DNA from: Pseudomonas putida
GTDB taxonomy: Bacteria; Pseudomonadota; Gammaproteobacteria; Pseudomonadales; Pseudomonadaceae
Assembly: GCF_028682475.1 (NCBI RefSeq)
Contig: NZ_JANHLE010000008.1
Location: 62,001-126,000 of the forward strand
Reading direction: 5' to 3'
DNA length: 64,000 bases
The notes below the pieces were generated by a model. It ran no database searches and was not told where the DNA came from. It worked only from the letters and a program-made list of their open reading frames with translations. Shown piece by piece: positions 1 to 8,598 of this stretch; position 1 is the first letter of the stretch; each line of letters begins with the position of its first letter. The translations under genes were made by a program, and so were the position numbers.

Positions 1-983
1 AACACATCATGAATGCCGAATCGGTCGAGATCCTCAATGATCACCACGTCAATGCTGCTTCGCTCAAAGCAGTAAATGATCTCATCGATATTTTTGTGCA
101 GGACGGAGCCGTGGTGGGTGGTCTCCAGCTTGCCACCTTTGAGTGTCAAACCATCAATACTGAACAGCGAACTCAGGCGCAGACACGTGTGTAGCAGGTG
201 TATGCACCCTAACGCGGCGATTCCGACAGCGAGCGGGCTCGGGATCCACAGCAGCCATTCCAGGAGCCAGGCCGGTTCAATCTTGGGCAGCTTCTCTGCC
301 ACAGGAACGTACAGCCTCAGCGCCGCCAGAATGAGGAGGCCATAGCAGAGGGTTTTCCACCAGATTTTCAGGCCAGATGCCTGGTCGATCCTCTTAAGGC
401 GAGTCTTGGGGAGTGTCTTTGCAGGAACGGCGTACAGGAGCTGCTGGACGATCGTCTCCTCGATCCGGGCAACGAGATCAGATTCAGCCTTGTTTTCCTC
501 GGATTTAGAATCCTGCCCAGCCTTTGCAGAGGGCTCGGATGAGCGCGGTGATTCCGAGGCCGCGTCGGTATCGGTAACAAGCTCATACGCCCCAGAGATC
601 TCGGTGTCCTTGCCGAATGTGGCTAGCGAAACAAATGCGTAGACTAATTCAGGGTGGCGATGGACGAAGGTTCGAAGCACGCTGCTCTTCCCTGCCCCGT
701 ACTCCCCCGTGATCGCGATGTTCCTGACTTGATCGTTCCTCAGCCCATTCAGTAACTCACGCTCATACCGCTGGATCTTCCCAGGCTCGATGAGTACTGG
801 GGTTAGCGGCTGGAACAGATTCTCATGAGAGGGCGCGGCCAAGAACGCACGTGCGGCCTGATAGGCGCTGACGGCCGCACATGGGTACCGCTTCAAAGCG
901 GCTAGCTTGCTGCGAGTCTTATTAGTCCAGGCGTTAGAGGCATCTAATGCCCGGTTATAGAAGGCGCGCAAGCGAATGAACAT
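1..983 (-). CDS. YobI-like P-loop NTPase, N-terminal part (cut by window edge)
   Basis: About 327 N-terminal codons are visible; the rest lies beyond the left edge. A Walker A motif, GEYGAGKS, is at residues 93-100, and a Walker B-like VVIIEDLDRFG is near residue 315. Between them are two hydrophobic segments (around CYGLLILAALRLYV and LAVGIAALGCIHLL), which would place the NTPase at the inner membrane. This layout matches the YobI/KAP-like membrane NTPases, a family of unknown substrate often found in variable genome regions. The start at 983 is supported by a GGAG 8-9 bases upstream and an in-frame stop at 1008-1010. An acidic, low-complexity stretch (about residues 130-160) follows the first part of the ATPase core. 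The family call is fairly sure; any defence role is only inference. Confidence 0.8.
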   Translation of the reverse strand, partial: MFIRLRAFYNRALDASNAWTNKTRSKLAALKRYPCAAVSAYQAARAFLAAPSHENLFQPLTPVLIEPGKIQRYERELLNGLRNDQVRNIAITGEYGAGKSSVLRTFVHRHPELVYAFVSLATFGKDTEISGAYELVTDTDAASESPRSSEPSAKAGQDSKSEENKAESDLVARIEETIVQQLLYAVPAKTLPKTRLKRIDQASGLKIWWKTLCYGLLILAALRLYVPVAEKLPKIEPAWLLEWLLWIPSPLAVGIAALGCIHLLHTCLRLSSLFSIDGLTLKGGKLETTHHGSVLHKNIDEIIYCFERSSIDVVIIEDLDRFGIHDV

Positions 984-1404
984 CCGTGTCTCCAAGCAGG
1001 CTAGCGGCTACCAGGCATTCATTTGCCGAAGATTGAATGATCGATCTTGGGTCTGAGCGGGAAGGTGAGCTTCCGGTGAGCCTGATACGAGGGTTGGGAT
1101 GATAGCTCACGGCCATCTTCGCCTGCGAACCCTTTGTTCACCTGGCAAGAGCTTGGCGCTGGCTTACCTCTGCACGATCCGCATGCATGGGCGACTGAAC
1201 AATCGCTGGAGATGAGCCTCGCGCTGGTGGAGGCGTTGCTGGATGAAGTGGAGGCTCGTGCTGAGAAGGCAGCGGTGCTCAAACGTACCGTGCAAGCAGG
1301 TCAAGCGCCAGTGGAGTGACCTGTGTACCTGGTTAAGGCCGCAGATGCGGCCATTCACGCGGGGCCAGTCGAAGTGTCACGCAGCAACTGCTGCCTACCC
1401 CCTA
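984..1404. other. 421-bp stretch without a convincing gene
   Basis: This separates the NTPase gene from the L,D-transpeptidase. It holds the NTPase ribosome-binding site near 991, one short plus-strand frame listed separately, and a GGCCGC-AGAT-GCGGCC hairpin near 1336-1351 with no T-tract. No RNA gene was recognised. Confidence 0.5.
1134..1319 (+). CDS. Short open frame, possibly the 3' remnant of a lost gene
   Basis: A 61-codon frame starts with TTG and is open upstream only to a stop at 1083-1085. The peptide has an amphipathic, Ala/Glu-rich helix (SLALVEALLDEVEARAEK) and reads like natural protein, but no family is recognised. It has no good ribosome-binding site. It could be the C-terminal remnant of a gene truncated when the neighbouring DNA was gained or lost, or simply a chance frame in GC-rich sequence. 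Confidence 0.25.
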   Translation: MFTWQELGAGLPLHDPHAWATEQSLEMSLALVEALLDEVEARAEKAAVLKRTVQAGQAPVE

Positions 1405-2121
1405 CTACTTACTCGCAATCGCTTGATTACCCAACGGACAGCTCTGCGCATTAAGGAAGCGCGATTTTTTCAGCCAGTCTTGCTGCGGGTAATAGGCGAA
1501 CACATAGCTACCGCGTCGCAGCGTATCGATCAGCTTGCCGGCAATTGCCGGCCGAACGGCAGGACAACCCTGGCTGCGACCCAGTCGACCGAGACCGGCA
1601 ACAACCTTGGGATCGGCATACGCGGCGGCATGCATGACAATCGCCCGGGACATGCTGTTGTCGTTGAACCCCGGCTCCAGCCCCTGCAGGCGCAGCGAGC
1701 GGCCATGCTTGCCGCTGTAGGTCTGACCGGTCTCATACAGGCCGATGGAAGATTGGTAGCTGTTCGGGGTGTTGGAGAACGTCGTCGGTACATCGGCGCC
1801 GCTGTTTTTGCCATGGGCAACCCACTCTTCGAATAACAGCTTCCTCGAGCGCAGGTCGAACACCCACAGACGCTTGTCACGCGATGCCTTCGAGTAGTCA
1901 ATCACGGTGAGCAATTTATCCGCGTCGCGGTGACTGGCGCACTCGTAGGCGGTAAGTGCCAGCGTCAGGGTCGAAAGATTGGCGTTCGGCGCCAATTGCT
2001 GCAGATCGGCAGCGCTAGGCAGCGTTTCGGCCTGGGCGGTGTTCCAGGCGCTCAGGAAAAACAGGCCAATACTGGCCACTGAAAGCCGGATGGCTCCCCG
2101 CAATGGTTCAAACAGCGACAT
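1405..2121 (-). CDS. Murein L,D-transpeptidase catalytic domain family protein
   Basis: This 238-residue protein has an N-terminal signal peptide ending near AQAE (residue 32), so it is periplasmic. The mature part matches the YkuD_2-type murein L,D-transpeptidase family: a His in IVMHAAAYAD and the catalytic Cys in GRSQGCPAV. Such enzymes cross-link or remodel peptidoglycan through a cysteine acyl-enzyme. The start has AGGATAATCC directly upstream. The next gene upstream, 166 bp away, encodes a second L,D-transpeptidase of a different subfamily, so the pair may be co-expressed. The family call is secure; the actual substrate (cross-link, lipoprotein anchoring or other) cannot be told. Confidence 0.85.
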   Translation of the reverse strand: MSLFEPLRGAIRLSVASIGLFFLSAWNTAQAETLPSAADLQQLAPNANLSTLTLALTAYECASHRDADKLLTVIDYSKASRDKRLWVFDLRSRKLLFEEWVAHGKNSGADVPTTFSNTPNSYQSSIGLYETGQTYSGKHGRSLRLQGLEPGFNDNSMSRAIVMHAAAYADPKVVAGLGRLGRSQGCPAVRPAIAGKLIDTLRRGSYVFAYYPQQDWLKKSRFLNAQSCPLGNQAIASK

Positions 2122-2287
2122 GGATTATCCTGTTAAAAACCTGTCTGCGCTGGCGAAGCCGTTAACAGGTGTTAAGTCCTAGTGGTCGGTGTTGCCTGGT
2201 GTTGTTATGGCTCGCTTTGCGAGCGAAAAAATCAGCTGGATCGAAGTCAAAGCCCACTACTCTGCTTGATTTTTACAGGATTTCCGA

Positions 2288-3331
2288 TCATTTCTTGACC
2301 AATGGTTTAAGTTCTTCACTGTCTTCGGTGCTGACCACCGTGAATTTTCCATTGCTGCGGGTATCCCGGGTTGACGCCCAGTCGGTGATCACCAGCGTCG
2401 TACCGATGTCCATCGCCGAGCGTAAATGACGACGGAATTCCGGATTCATGTTCAATTGGCCCAATTGTTCATAAGGTGTATCCCCGTACTCTGGGTTGCT
2501 CAGACCCACCACTGACCAGCGTAATGGCAGCGCGGCGTCGAGTGCCAAAGCGGATGGCTTTTGCAACAGGGAATACACCGCCATTCCACTGCGATGCTGG
2601 CTGCTTTCAATCGACGATGCTGGCGCCGAGCCGATCAACTGGCCACCACGATACACATAGGCACGCAGGTCAGCGCGACTGATCAGGATCGACAACGGCC
2701 CCGCCGTCGGGTCTGGATCGCTCCAGAACTGTTGGTTGCTCAATACCAGCGGGCCTTGGGCCTTGCCCTCGTTGACCGTAGGTGCAAGCACACCGGGGTG
2801 ATAGACCTCCACCGGTGCACTATGGGTGTCGGAAACGATGACGGTGGTCGAGCTGAAACCGGTGATTTCATAGAGATTCTTAGCGAATGCCAGCGGTAGG
2901 CGCACGCAACCATGTGAGGCGGGGTAGCCCGGTAGATGGCCAGCGTGCAGGGCAATGCCGTCCCACGTCAGGCGCTCCATGTAGGGCATCGGGGCGCTGT
3001 TGTAGAGACTGGATTTATGCTCGACCTTTTTCTGCAGAATGCTGAATACCCCGGTGGGGGTTTCCCGCCCTGCCTTGCCGCTGCTCACGGTACTGACGCC
3101 GATGGCGATGCCGTTGCGATAGACGTAGGCACGTTGCTCGGTGAGGCTGACTACCACGGTTACCGGTCCCACCGGCGAGACCTGCGGGTACCAGAGAAAC
3201 TGGCCAGCCTTGAGACTGTCGAGCCTGGCCCTGAGTTCGGTCGGAGTGGGCACCTGCAGCGGAGCCGCTTCGACCAAGGCAGCGGCAAGTAACAGACCCA
3301 GAGCGAGCGGTAGATGCATCATCGAATCCAT
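2288..3331 (-). CDS. L,D-transpeptidase with a second, degenerate YkuD-like half
   Basis: This 347-residue secreted protein has a signal peptide ending near VEAAPL. Residues about 55-170 form a YkuD catalytic domain (VVVSLTEQRAYVYRNG at the start; the signature HAGHLPGYPASHGCVRLP with catalytic Cys). Residues about 215-330 look like a second copy (SILISRADLRAYVYRGGQLIG) that lacks the His/Cys signature, so it is probably non-catalytic and structural or substrate-binding. The expected role is peptidoglycan 3-3 cross-linking or cleavage in the periplasm. It lies upstream of the other L,D-transpeptidase on the same strand. The start choice is moderate: several ATG codons cluster here (MDSMMH). 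Confidence 0.85.
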   Translation of the reverse strand: MDSMMHLPLALGLLLAAALVEAAPLQVPTPTELRARLDSLKAGQFLWYPQVSPVGPVTVVVSLTEQRAYVYRNGIAIGVSTVSSGKAGRETPTGVFSILQKKVEHKSSLYNSAPMPYMERLTWDGIALHAGHLPGYPASHGCVRLPLAFAKNLYEITGFSSTTVIVSDTHSAPVEVYHPGVLAPTVNEGKAQGPLVLSNQQFWSDPDPTAGPLSILISRADLRAYVYRGGQLIGSAPASSIESSQHRSGMAVYSLLQKPSALALDAALPLRWSVVGLSNPEYGDTPYEQLGQLNMNPEFRRHLRSAMDIGTTLVITDWASTRDTRSNGKFTVVSTEDSEELKPLVKK

Positions 3332-3399
3332 TCTCGGAGAACCATGTCCCCAGCTTAGCTGGAAGCGCTTGGCGCGACTATGCCCCTAACAAACGGGCA

Positions 3400-4719
3400 T
3401 CAATGAACTCCCTGCAGTGCGACATCGACCGCCTCGATAAGCATCTCCGCGTGCTCTTGCGTAAACGCCAATAACGGTCGTATCTTCAGCACGTTTTCCA
3501 GCGGACCGGCGGCACTGATCAGCACGCCATGTTCACGCATTGCGTTGACGACCTTGCGCGCCTGCTCGGCTGCCGGTCTCTTCGTCGCACGGTCAGTGAC
3601 CAGCTCAACCCCCAGGAACATGCCAGCGCCCCTGACGTCACCGATCATTTCATGGCGCTGCGCAAGCTTTGTCAGACCATCCAGCAGATAACCACCAATG
3701 TCATGCGATCGCTGCTGCAGATGTTCTTCCTTTATGACGTCCAGGACAGCTTGGCCTGCTGCGCACGAGACAGGGTTGCCTCCAAACGTATTGAAGTAGC
3801 GCATGTTCTTTCCGAATTCATCGACTACCTCAGAGCGCCCAACAATACCGGCAATGGGCTGGCCATTACCCATGGGCTTACCGAGCGTGACAATGTCCGG
3901 ATGCACGTTATGCCGCGAAAAACCCCACATGTTCAGACCGGTACGGGCAAAGCCTGATTGTACCTCGTCTGCGATGTACAGCATTCCTTCTGCCTGGGCC
4001 AACGCCACACCATCAGCGAGAAAGCCCGCTGGCCCGGGCAGGACGCCGTCGCTGGAGAAGATGCCATCCAGCAAAATAGCGGCGGGACGGATGCCGTGCG
4101 CTTTCAAGTCATCGATCGCGGCACGTACGTCTGCGGCGAAAGTCGACGCCAGGTTCTCGGCCCCCAGACGGTAAGCGTCAGGTGCGCGAACGGTACGGAC
4201 ATGCGCCGGGAGCACCATGGCGCGACCGAGCGACGGCGAAAGCTCGGCGATGTCTCCCGTTACACCGTGGTAGGCAAATTGGGTGATGATCACACCGGTA
4301 CCGCCGGTGTACTGCTTGGCGATCCGCAGCGCGAGGTCGTTCGCTTCACTGCCGGTACAGGTGAACATGACGCGATTCAGGTCAGCAGAGAATGTGCCCA
4401 GCAACTGCTCGGCATAGTCGAGAATGCCCTCCTGCAGGTAGCGGGTGTGCGTGTTCAGCACAAGCGACTGCCGATACATCGCCTCCACCACTCGGGGATG
4501 GCAGTGACCGATGGAAGCGACGTTGTTGTAGGCATCCAGGTAACGACGGCCCTGCTCATCGTAGAGCCACACGCCCTCCCCTCGAACAGTATGCAGCGGT
4601 CGTTCGTAGAAAAGACGGTACGCCGGGCCCAACAGGCGCTCGCGGCGTTCAATCAAGCGTCGTTCCGTTTCCGAAAGCCGGCTTGCGTCCTCTGAAGTGA
4701 AACCGTTGGTCATGCTCAT
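3400..4719 (-). CDS. Class-III PLP-dependent aminotransferase or phospho-lyase
   Basis: This 439-residue protein is full length for fold-type I class-III aminotransferases. The PLP lysine is K281 in TLGKPMGNG, preceded by the cofactor-binding Asp in LYIADEVQSGFARTG. Overall it resembles the AGXT2L branch, whose members include ethanolamine-phosphate and phosphohydroxylysine phospho-lyases. The start at 4719 shares an ATGA overlap with the stop of the upstream kinase gene and has AGAGG seven bases upstream, so the two are translationally coupled. The pairing of an APH-type kinase with this PLP enzyme suggests a two-step route: phosphorylation of a hydroxyl-amine, then phosphate-eliminating lysis. 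The substrate is not known; ordinary transamination remains possible. Confidence 0.8.
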   Translation of the reverse strand: MSMTNGFTSEDASRLSETERRLIERRERLLGPAYRLFYERPLHTVRGEGVWLYDEQGRRYLDAYNNVASIGHCHPRVVEAMYRQSLVLNTHTRYLQEGILDYAEQLLGTFSADLNRVMFTCTGSEANDLALRIAKQYTGGTGVIITQFAYHGVTGDIAELSPSLGRAMVLPAHVRTVRAPDAYRLGAENLASTFAADVRAAIDDLKAHGIRPAAILLDGIFSSDGVLPGPAGFLADGVALAQAEGMLYIADEVQSGFARTGLNMWGFSRHNVHPDIVTLGKPMGNGQPIAGIVGRSEVVDEFGKNMRYFNTFGGNPVSCAAGQAVLDVIKEEHLQQRSHDIGGYLLDGLTKLAQRHEMIGDVRGAGMFLGVELVTDRATKRPAAEQARKVVNAMREHGVLISAAGPLENVLKIRPLLAFTQEHAEMLIEAVDVALQGVH

Positions 4720-5783
4720 GCTTTGACCTCTCGCAGGCACGCTGAAGAAATTCGATCTTCAATTTCAGATCGAGACACAGACGACATTGCCTTCAAATTC
4801 GCCCACGCGCGCTGGGCGTTCCGAAGGATGTACTGACGATTCTCAGGATGCAGGTCGGCGCGCCATGAGTTGATGCACAGGGCTAATGCCAACCGCGTGG
4901 CCAGCAGCTCCGGCAGCAGTGCCAACTCGTCTTGGGTAAGCGGATTGTGTTGGTGGTACGCGCCAATGACATCCAGTGCCGGCGCCAGGACATCGCCGTC
5001 TTGCCCAAGGTGGTATGAAGCGGCAACCGCTACTTCGTTGACCAAGGGTGCGTACACCATGTCACCGAAATCAAGGATGCTGCGCAGGACATTCGGGCGC
5101 TTGTCATCGACGATAATGTTGTGCGGGTTGGTGTCATTGTGAATCACTTGTTTTCGCAGCAGAGGGATCCGCGGCAAGACGACGGCTTCGTACAGGTCAA
5201 GACTTTGCTCGACCATGCTTCGCCCCTGACCTGGTTCGATGTGAATCAGCAGCGGTCGAAGGTGCGCGGCATGCTGCATGTCCCAGAGCAGCGCATGCCC
5301 GGCGGCAGGATGAGTGAAGCCTTGCAACGCTACGTCAAGCCGGGCAATGGACTGCCCAATGACTCGGCGAAACGCGGTTGTGGTGCGGCTCACGCGGTGA
5401 AGGGGCATACCGTCTGCAAAAGACAGGAGCCGGGCCAGCATGTGCTGCCCATCAATCTCGATAAAGGTGGCGTACTGGCCTTCAAGCGACGGATGCACAC
5501 GTTGAACCGGAAGATCGGGGTCTCGAAGTTCGATCCTGCGCATCGCCTGGTTGTGGAAGTCGACCACATCGGGGTTCTCAAGCGGGTGGGAGAGCTTGAA
5601 CAAACGAGATGAGCCGTCTTCAAGGAGCACGCGGAAATTCAGGTCTCGCTCTCCACCCAATTTTTCCAGCTTGCCGCTCAAACCAAATTGCTGCTGGAGC
5701 ACCGCGCCCGCTTGCGCATCGGTGACCAGCGCTGGAGCAGCTTCCAGTAAGCTGTCATCAACCGCTAAATTTTCAAGTGGCAT
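4716..5783 (-). CDS. APH-family phosphotransferase (hydroxylysine-kinase-like)
   Basis: This 355-residue cytoplasmic kinase of the aminoglycoside-phosphotransferase/choline-kinase fold has the catalytic-loop motif QVIHNDTNPHNIIV and the metal-binding SILDFGDMVYAPL further on. Proteins of this type beside class-III PLP enzymes include hydroxylysine kinase, which hands its phosphorylated product to a phospho-lyase. It lies between an orphan solute-binding protein gene (57 bp upstream) and the PLP enzyme (4-bp overlap), all on the minus strand. The upstream GATGAGGACG supports the start. The true substrate is inferred only as an amino alcohol or hydroxy amino acid; drug resistance is unlikely in this context. 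Confidence 0.78.
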   Translation of the reverse strand: MPLENLAVDDSLLEAAPALVTDAQAGAVLQQQFGLSGKLEKLGGERDLNFRVLLEDGSSRLFKLSHPLENPDVVDFHNQAMRRIELRDPDLPVQRVHPSLEGQYATFIEIDGQHMLARLLSFADGMPLHRVSRTTTAFRRVIGQSIARLDVALQGFTHPAAGHALLWDMQHAAHLRPLLIHIEPGQGRSMVEQSLDLYEAVVLPRIPLLRKQVIHNDTNPHNIIVDDKRPNVLRSILDFGDMVYAPLVNEVAVAASYHLGQDGDVLAPALDVIGAYHQHNPLTQDELALLPELLATRLALALCINSWRADLHPENRQYILRNAQRAWANLKAMSSVSRSEIEDRISSACLREVKA

Positions 5784-5809
5784 GACTCACGTCCTCATCC
5801 GGCTTGCTG

Positions 5810-5837
5810 ATGGCGCCCTCGTTGCCAAGGGCGCCAT
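5810..5837 (-). other. Strong stem-loop just after the binding-protein gene
   Basis: A perfect 10-bp stem (ATGGCGCCCT / AGGGCGCCAT) with an 8-base loop begins three bases beyond the stop of the binding-protein gene. There is no T-tract, so it is more likely an mRNA-stabilising or partial-termination hairpin that keeps binding-protein expression above that of the kinase and PLP enzyme. Confidence 0.55.
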
Positions 5838-5840
5838 GCA

Positions 5841-6872
5841 TCACTTATTGACCCAAGCGTTGAATCGTTCCTCCAGGTCCTCACCATGATCGATCCAGAA
5901 CTCGGCGTCGGTAGCCCGGGCGTTTTGTAGATTTTCCGGTGCAGTCGGGAGTTTTTCGCCTACACGCTTATCAACCAAGCCCATCGCGTTCGTGTTGCTG
6001 GGGCCATAGGGAATGGCTTCGACGAAATTCTTCTGTTGAACAGGCTCGCTGGCGAAAGCGATGAAACGCTCTGCCAATTCCTTTTTCGCAGACCCTTTAA
6101 CGATCGCCCAGTGGTCGAGGTCGTAAAGGCTGCCATTCCATTGCATTGCAAATGACTGGCCCTCCTCCTGGGCTGAGGTGACGCGACCGTTGTAGGCGGA
6201 GGTCATGACCACGTCACCGGCCATCAGCCATTGCAGAGGCTGCGCGCCGGAATCCCACCACTGGATGTTGGGCTTGATTTCGTCGAGCTTTTTGAACGCG
6301 CGTTGAATACCCGCTTCCGTGCCGAGAAGCGTGTAGACATCCTGCTTGCTCACTCCGTCCGCAAGCAGCGCGAACTCCAGGGTGAATTTCGCTCCGCGAC
6401 GAAGGCCGCGCTTACCGGGGTATTTCTTCATGTCCCAAAAGTCGGCCCAACCTTGCGGGCTTTCGGCGAGCTTCTTGGGATCATAGGTAAGCACAGTCGA
6501 CCAGATGAAAATGCCGACGCCACAGTCGCTGACTGCGGCAGGAAGGAAATCTTCCTTCTTGCCTATCCGGCTCCAGTCCAAGGGCTCGAACAACCCTTCA
6601 CTGCAACCACGGATGAGCTCGGGAGATTCCACCTCCACAACATCCCAACTGGTTTTACCGGTGTCGGCCATCACCTTGATCTTGGCCATTTCGCCATTGT
6701 AGTCATCGGCCGTGATGACCGTGGCGCTCTTGGCTGTGAAGGGTTTGTAGAACGCCTTTTCTTGCGCCTGGCGATTGTTCCCGCCGAACGACACCACGGT
6801 CAGCTTTTCAGCGGCATTCAGCGGGCCGGCTATTGCTCCAAGCAAAAGTACAGCTGCGATTTTCTTATTCAT
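5841..6872 (-). CDS. ABC transporter substrate-binding protein, spermidine/putrescine type
   Basis: This 343-residue periplasmic protein has a clear signal peptide (MNKKIAAVLLLGAIAGPLNA). The mature sequence follows the PotD-like type-II binding-protein pattern (LTVVSFGGNNRQAQ near the start, TGKTSWDVVEVESPEL, GSAKKELAERFIAFASEPVQQ). These proteins bind polyamines, amino acids or other cationic or carboxylate solutes. GGAGAGACGC before the ATG gives a good ribosome-binding site. No permease or ATPase gene is nearby, so it must work with a transporter encoded elsewhere or outside the window. It leads an apparent kinase/PLP-enzyme operon, and its ligand is probably the substrate of those enzymes. 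Confidence 0.85.
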   Translation of the reverse strand: MNKKIAAVLLLGAIAGPLNAAEKLTVVSFGGNNRQAQEKAFYKPFTAKSATVITADDYNGEMAKIKVMADTGKTSWDVVEVESPELIRGCSEGLFEPLDWSRIGKKEDFLPAAVSDCGVGIFIWSTVLTYDPKKLAESPQGWADFWDMKKYPGKRGLRRGAKFTLEFALLADGVSKQDVYTLLGTEAGIQRAFKKLDEIKPNIQWWDSGAQPLQWLMAGDVVMTSAYNGRVTSAQEEGQSFAMQWNGSLYDLDHWAIVKGSAKKELAERFIAFASEPVQQKNFVEAIPYGPSNTNAMGLVDKRVGEKLPTAPENLQNARATDAEFWIDHGEDLEERFNAWVNK

Positions 6873-6994
6873 GCGTCTCTCCAGGTCAGCTACGGGTCAT
6901 GGGCAGCTTTAAAGGGATGGCAGTTTTCTTGTAGTGGCAGCAAGCGATCGAATGTGAGGCTTCCCCCGGTGGGGACAGCATTCATTAAAACACA

Positions 6995-7020
6995 TTAAAA
7001 ACATGATGCATCATATTTTA
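6995..7020. promoter_or_regulatory. Palindromic operator candidate in the divergent SBP/SDR promoter
   Basis: A perfect 12-bp palindrome, ATGATGCATCAT (7003-7014), is flanked by near-symmetric A/T arms in the AT-rich 185-bp gap between the divergent binding-protein and SDR genes. Its size and symmetry suit a GntR/FCD dimer. The GntR regulator encoded two genes downstream is the natural candidate; this is inferred from position. Confidence 0.5.
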
Positions 7021-7057
7021 ATCTACACTCATCCTTACCAATGAAAGGAATCCCGTT

Positions 7058-7792
7058 ATGACCGATCAACGTACTTTGCTTCTCACCGGTGCGAGCCGGG
7101 GCATTGGCCACGCAACCGTGAAACATTTCAGCGCTGCGGGTTGGCGAGTCTTCACAGCGTCGAGGCAGGATCTGGGCGAAGGCTGCCCATGGGCCGAGGG
7201 GCTGGCCAACCACATTCACCTCGACCTCGGGAATGTGGAGGATGTACAGCGCAGACTTCCAGACATCCGGGAAAAGCTCGGTGGCCGACTGGATGCTCTG
7301 GTCAACAACGCCGGCATGTCACCAAAAGGCCCGGATGGAGAGCGACTAGGGGTGCTGGAGTCCGACTATTCGACTTGGCTGAACGTGTTCAATGTCAACA
7401 TCTTCTCGACGGCACTGCTGGCTCGGGGGCTTTTCGAGGAGCTCAAGACGGCGAGAGGCTCGGTTATTAACGTCACCTCTATTGCCGGTTCGCGCGTCCA
7501 CCCGTTTGCAGGTGTCGCTTACGCCTGCTCGAAAGCGGCGCTTTCCGCTCTGACTCGCGAGATGGCGCATGACTTCGGGCCTCACGGTGTTCGCGTAAAC
7601 GCGATCGCTCCCGGGGAAATCGATACCTCCATCCTGTCCGCCGGCACCGAGCTGATAGTCGAGCGATCGATCCCGATGAAACGCATGGGCAAGCCCGAGG
7701 AAGTCGCCGCACTGGTGCATTTCCTCTGCACCCACGGCGCTTCGTATATCAATGGCGCAGAAATCCACGTAAACGGTGGGCAACATGTTTGA
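7058..7792 (+). CDS. Short-chain dehydrogenase/reductase
   Basis: This 244-residue classical SDR has the cofactor motif TGASRGIG (residues 10-17), NNAG near residue 85, the catalytic Ser in NVTSIAGS, YACSK (Tyr and Lys), and a C-terminal INGAEIHVNGGQ typical of FabG-like enzymes. It would oxidise an alcohol or reduce a ketone with NAD(P)(H) in the cytoplasm. AAAGGAAT upstream supports the start. It is transcribed divergently from the binding-protein/kinase/PLP operon and is followed 67 bp later by a GntR regulator, suggesting that it handles an intermediate of the same catabolic route. Its substrate cannot be named. Confidence 0.85.
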   Translation: MTDQRTLLLTGASRGIGHATVKHFSAAGWRVFTASRQDLGEGCPWAEGLANHIHLDLGNVEDVQRRLPDIREKLGGRLDALVNNAGMSPKGPDGERLGVLESDYSTWLNVFNVNIFSTALLARGLFEELKTARGSVINVTSIAGSRVHPFAGVAYACSKAALSALTREMAHDFGPHGVRVNAIAPGEIDTSILSAGTELIVERSIPMKRMGKPEEVAALVHFLCTHGASYINGAEIHVNGGQHV

Positions 7793-7859
7793 GTTACTCG
7801 ATAATCGCTAGCGGTAGCCTCCCCTCTCCAGCCGGGCATGTGCCGCACACGAGTAAGCG

Positions 7860-8528
7860 ATGAATTACCCTATTGAGAACCTGAAACACTCCTATCTTGG
7901 CAGCGGTATCTATGGCCTGCTCCGAGAAGCGTTGATCACAGGCCGCTTCCAGCCCAATGACCGGTTGCGCATACGCGACCTTGCTGAACAATTGGGTACA
8001 AGTGTCACGCCTGTACGGGACGCCATTCTGCAATTGGCGAAGGAGCAGGCGCTGGTTCTCAAGACACCGAGAGACATTCGTGTCCCGGTACTGACCTCCA
8101 AGCAGTACCTGGAGATCAGAAGCATCCGGCTCTCGCTCGAAGGATTGGCAGCCGAGACTGCCGCATCGTTAGCGACCCCGCAGCAATTGATGCGGCTGGA
8201 AACCTGCATAGAAAACAACCTCGCTGCGATTAAAGACAATGACCTGGCGGCAGCATTGACCTTCAATCACGAGTTTCACTTCAGCTTGACGGAAATCGCT
8301 GACATGCCGGTCCTTGCCAACCTGCTGGACGGCTTGTGGATGCGCACCGGGCCGCTCATTGCTCGCGCCTATGGAAGCTTCAATGAGCGCATGGCGATTG
8401 ACCATCACTGGGATGTACTCGACGCGCTGAAGAAACGCGATGGCGCCGGAGCTCGCCAGGCAATCTGTAGTGACATTCTTGATGGCAGTCAGAAAATGCT
8501 GGAGTACGTTCAACTTGAGCATGACTGA
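7860..8528 (+). CDS. GntR-family transcriptional regulator (FCD domain)
   Basis: This 222-residue regulator has an N-terminal winged helix (residues about 15-75; LRIRDLAEQLGTSVTPVRDAI is the recognition region) and a helical FCD ligand-binding domain (about 90-215) with the usual metal/ligand His pattern (FNHEFHFSL, DHHWDVLDAL). FCD regulators usually repress catabolic genes until a carboxylate or amino acid ligand binds. It is encoded after the SDR gene and probably controls both arms through the ATGATGCATCAT palindrome at 7003-7014. No strong ribosome-binding site precedes the ATG. Confidence 0.85.
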   Translation: MNYPIENLKHSYLGSGIYGLLREALITGRFQPNDRLRIRDLAEQLGTSVTPVRDAILQLAKEQALVLKTPRDIRVPVLTSKQYLEIRSIRLSLEGLAAETAASLATPQQLMRLETCIENNLAAIKDNDLAAALTFNHEFHFSLTEIADMPVLANLLDGLWMRTGPLIARAYGSFNERMAIDHHWDVLDALKKRDGAGARQAICSDILDGSQKMLEYVQLEHD

Positions 8529-8570
8529 ATACCCTGCGTCCGTTTCTGCTGCACACTTCAGATGCCCCGT

Positions 8571-8598
8571 GAAGCCGTCCCTGGCTTCGCTGCCTTTT
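8571..8598 (+). terminator. Possible terminator between convergent genes
   Basis: GAAGCC-GTCCCT-GGCTTC (8571-8588) is followed by GCTGCCTTTT, about 40 bases after the GntR stop. The stem is short (6 bp) and the T-run brief, and the run overlaps the 3' end of the receptor gene on the other strand. Confidence 0.35.

Noticed and set aside
2210..2224. GCTCGC-TTT-GCGAGC hairpin between the two L,D-transpeptidase genes
   Set aside because: The adjoining A-run is on the wrong side for a terminator of either minus-strand gene; kept only as a hairpin of unknown use.
4716..5783. Aminoglycoside resistance gene
   Set aside because: Only the fold is shared; the coupling to a PLP enzyme and a binding protein points to catabolism.
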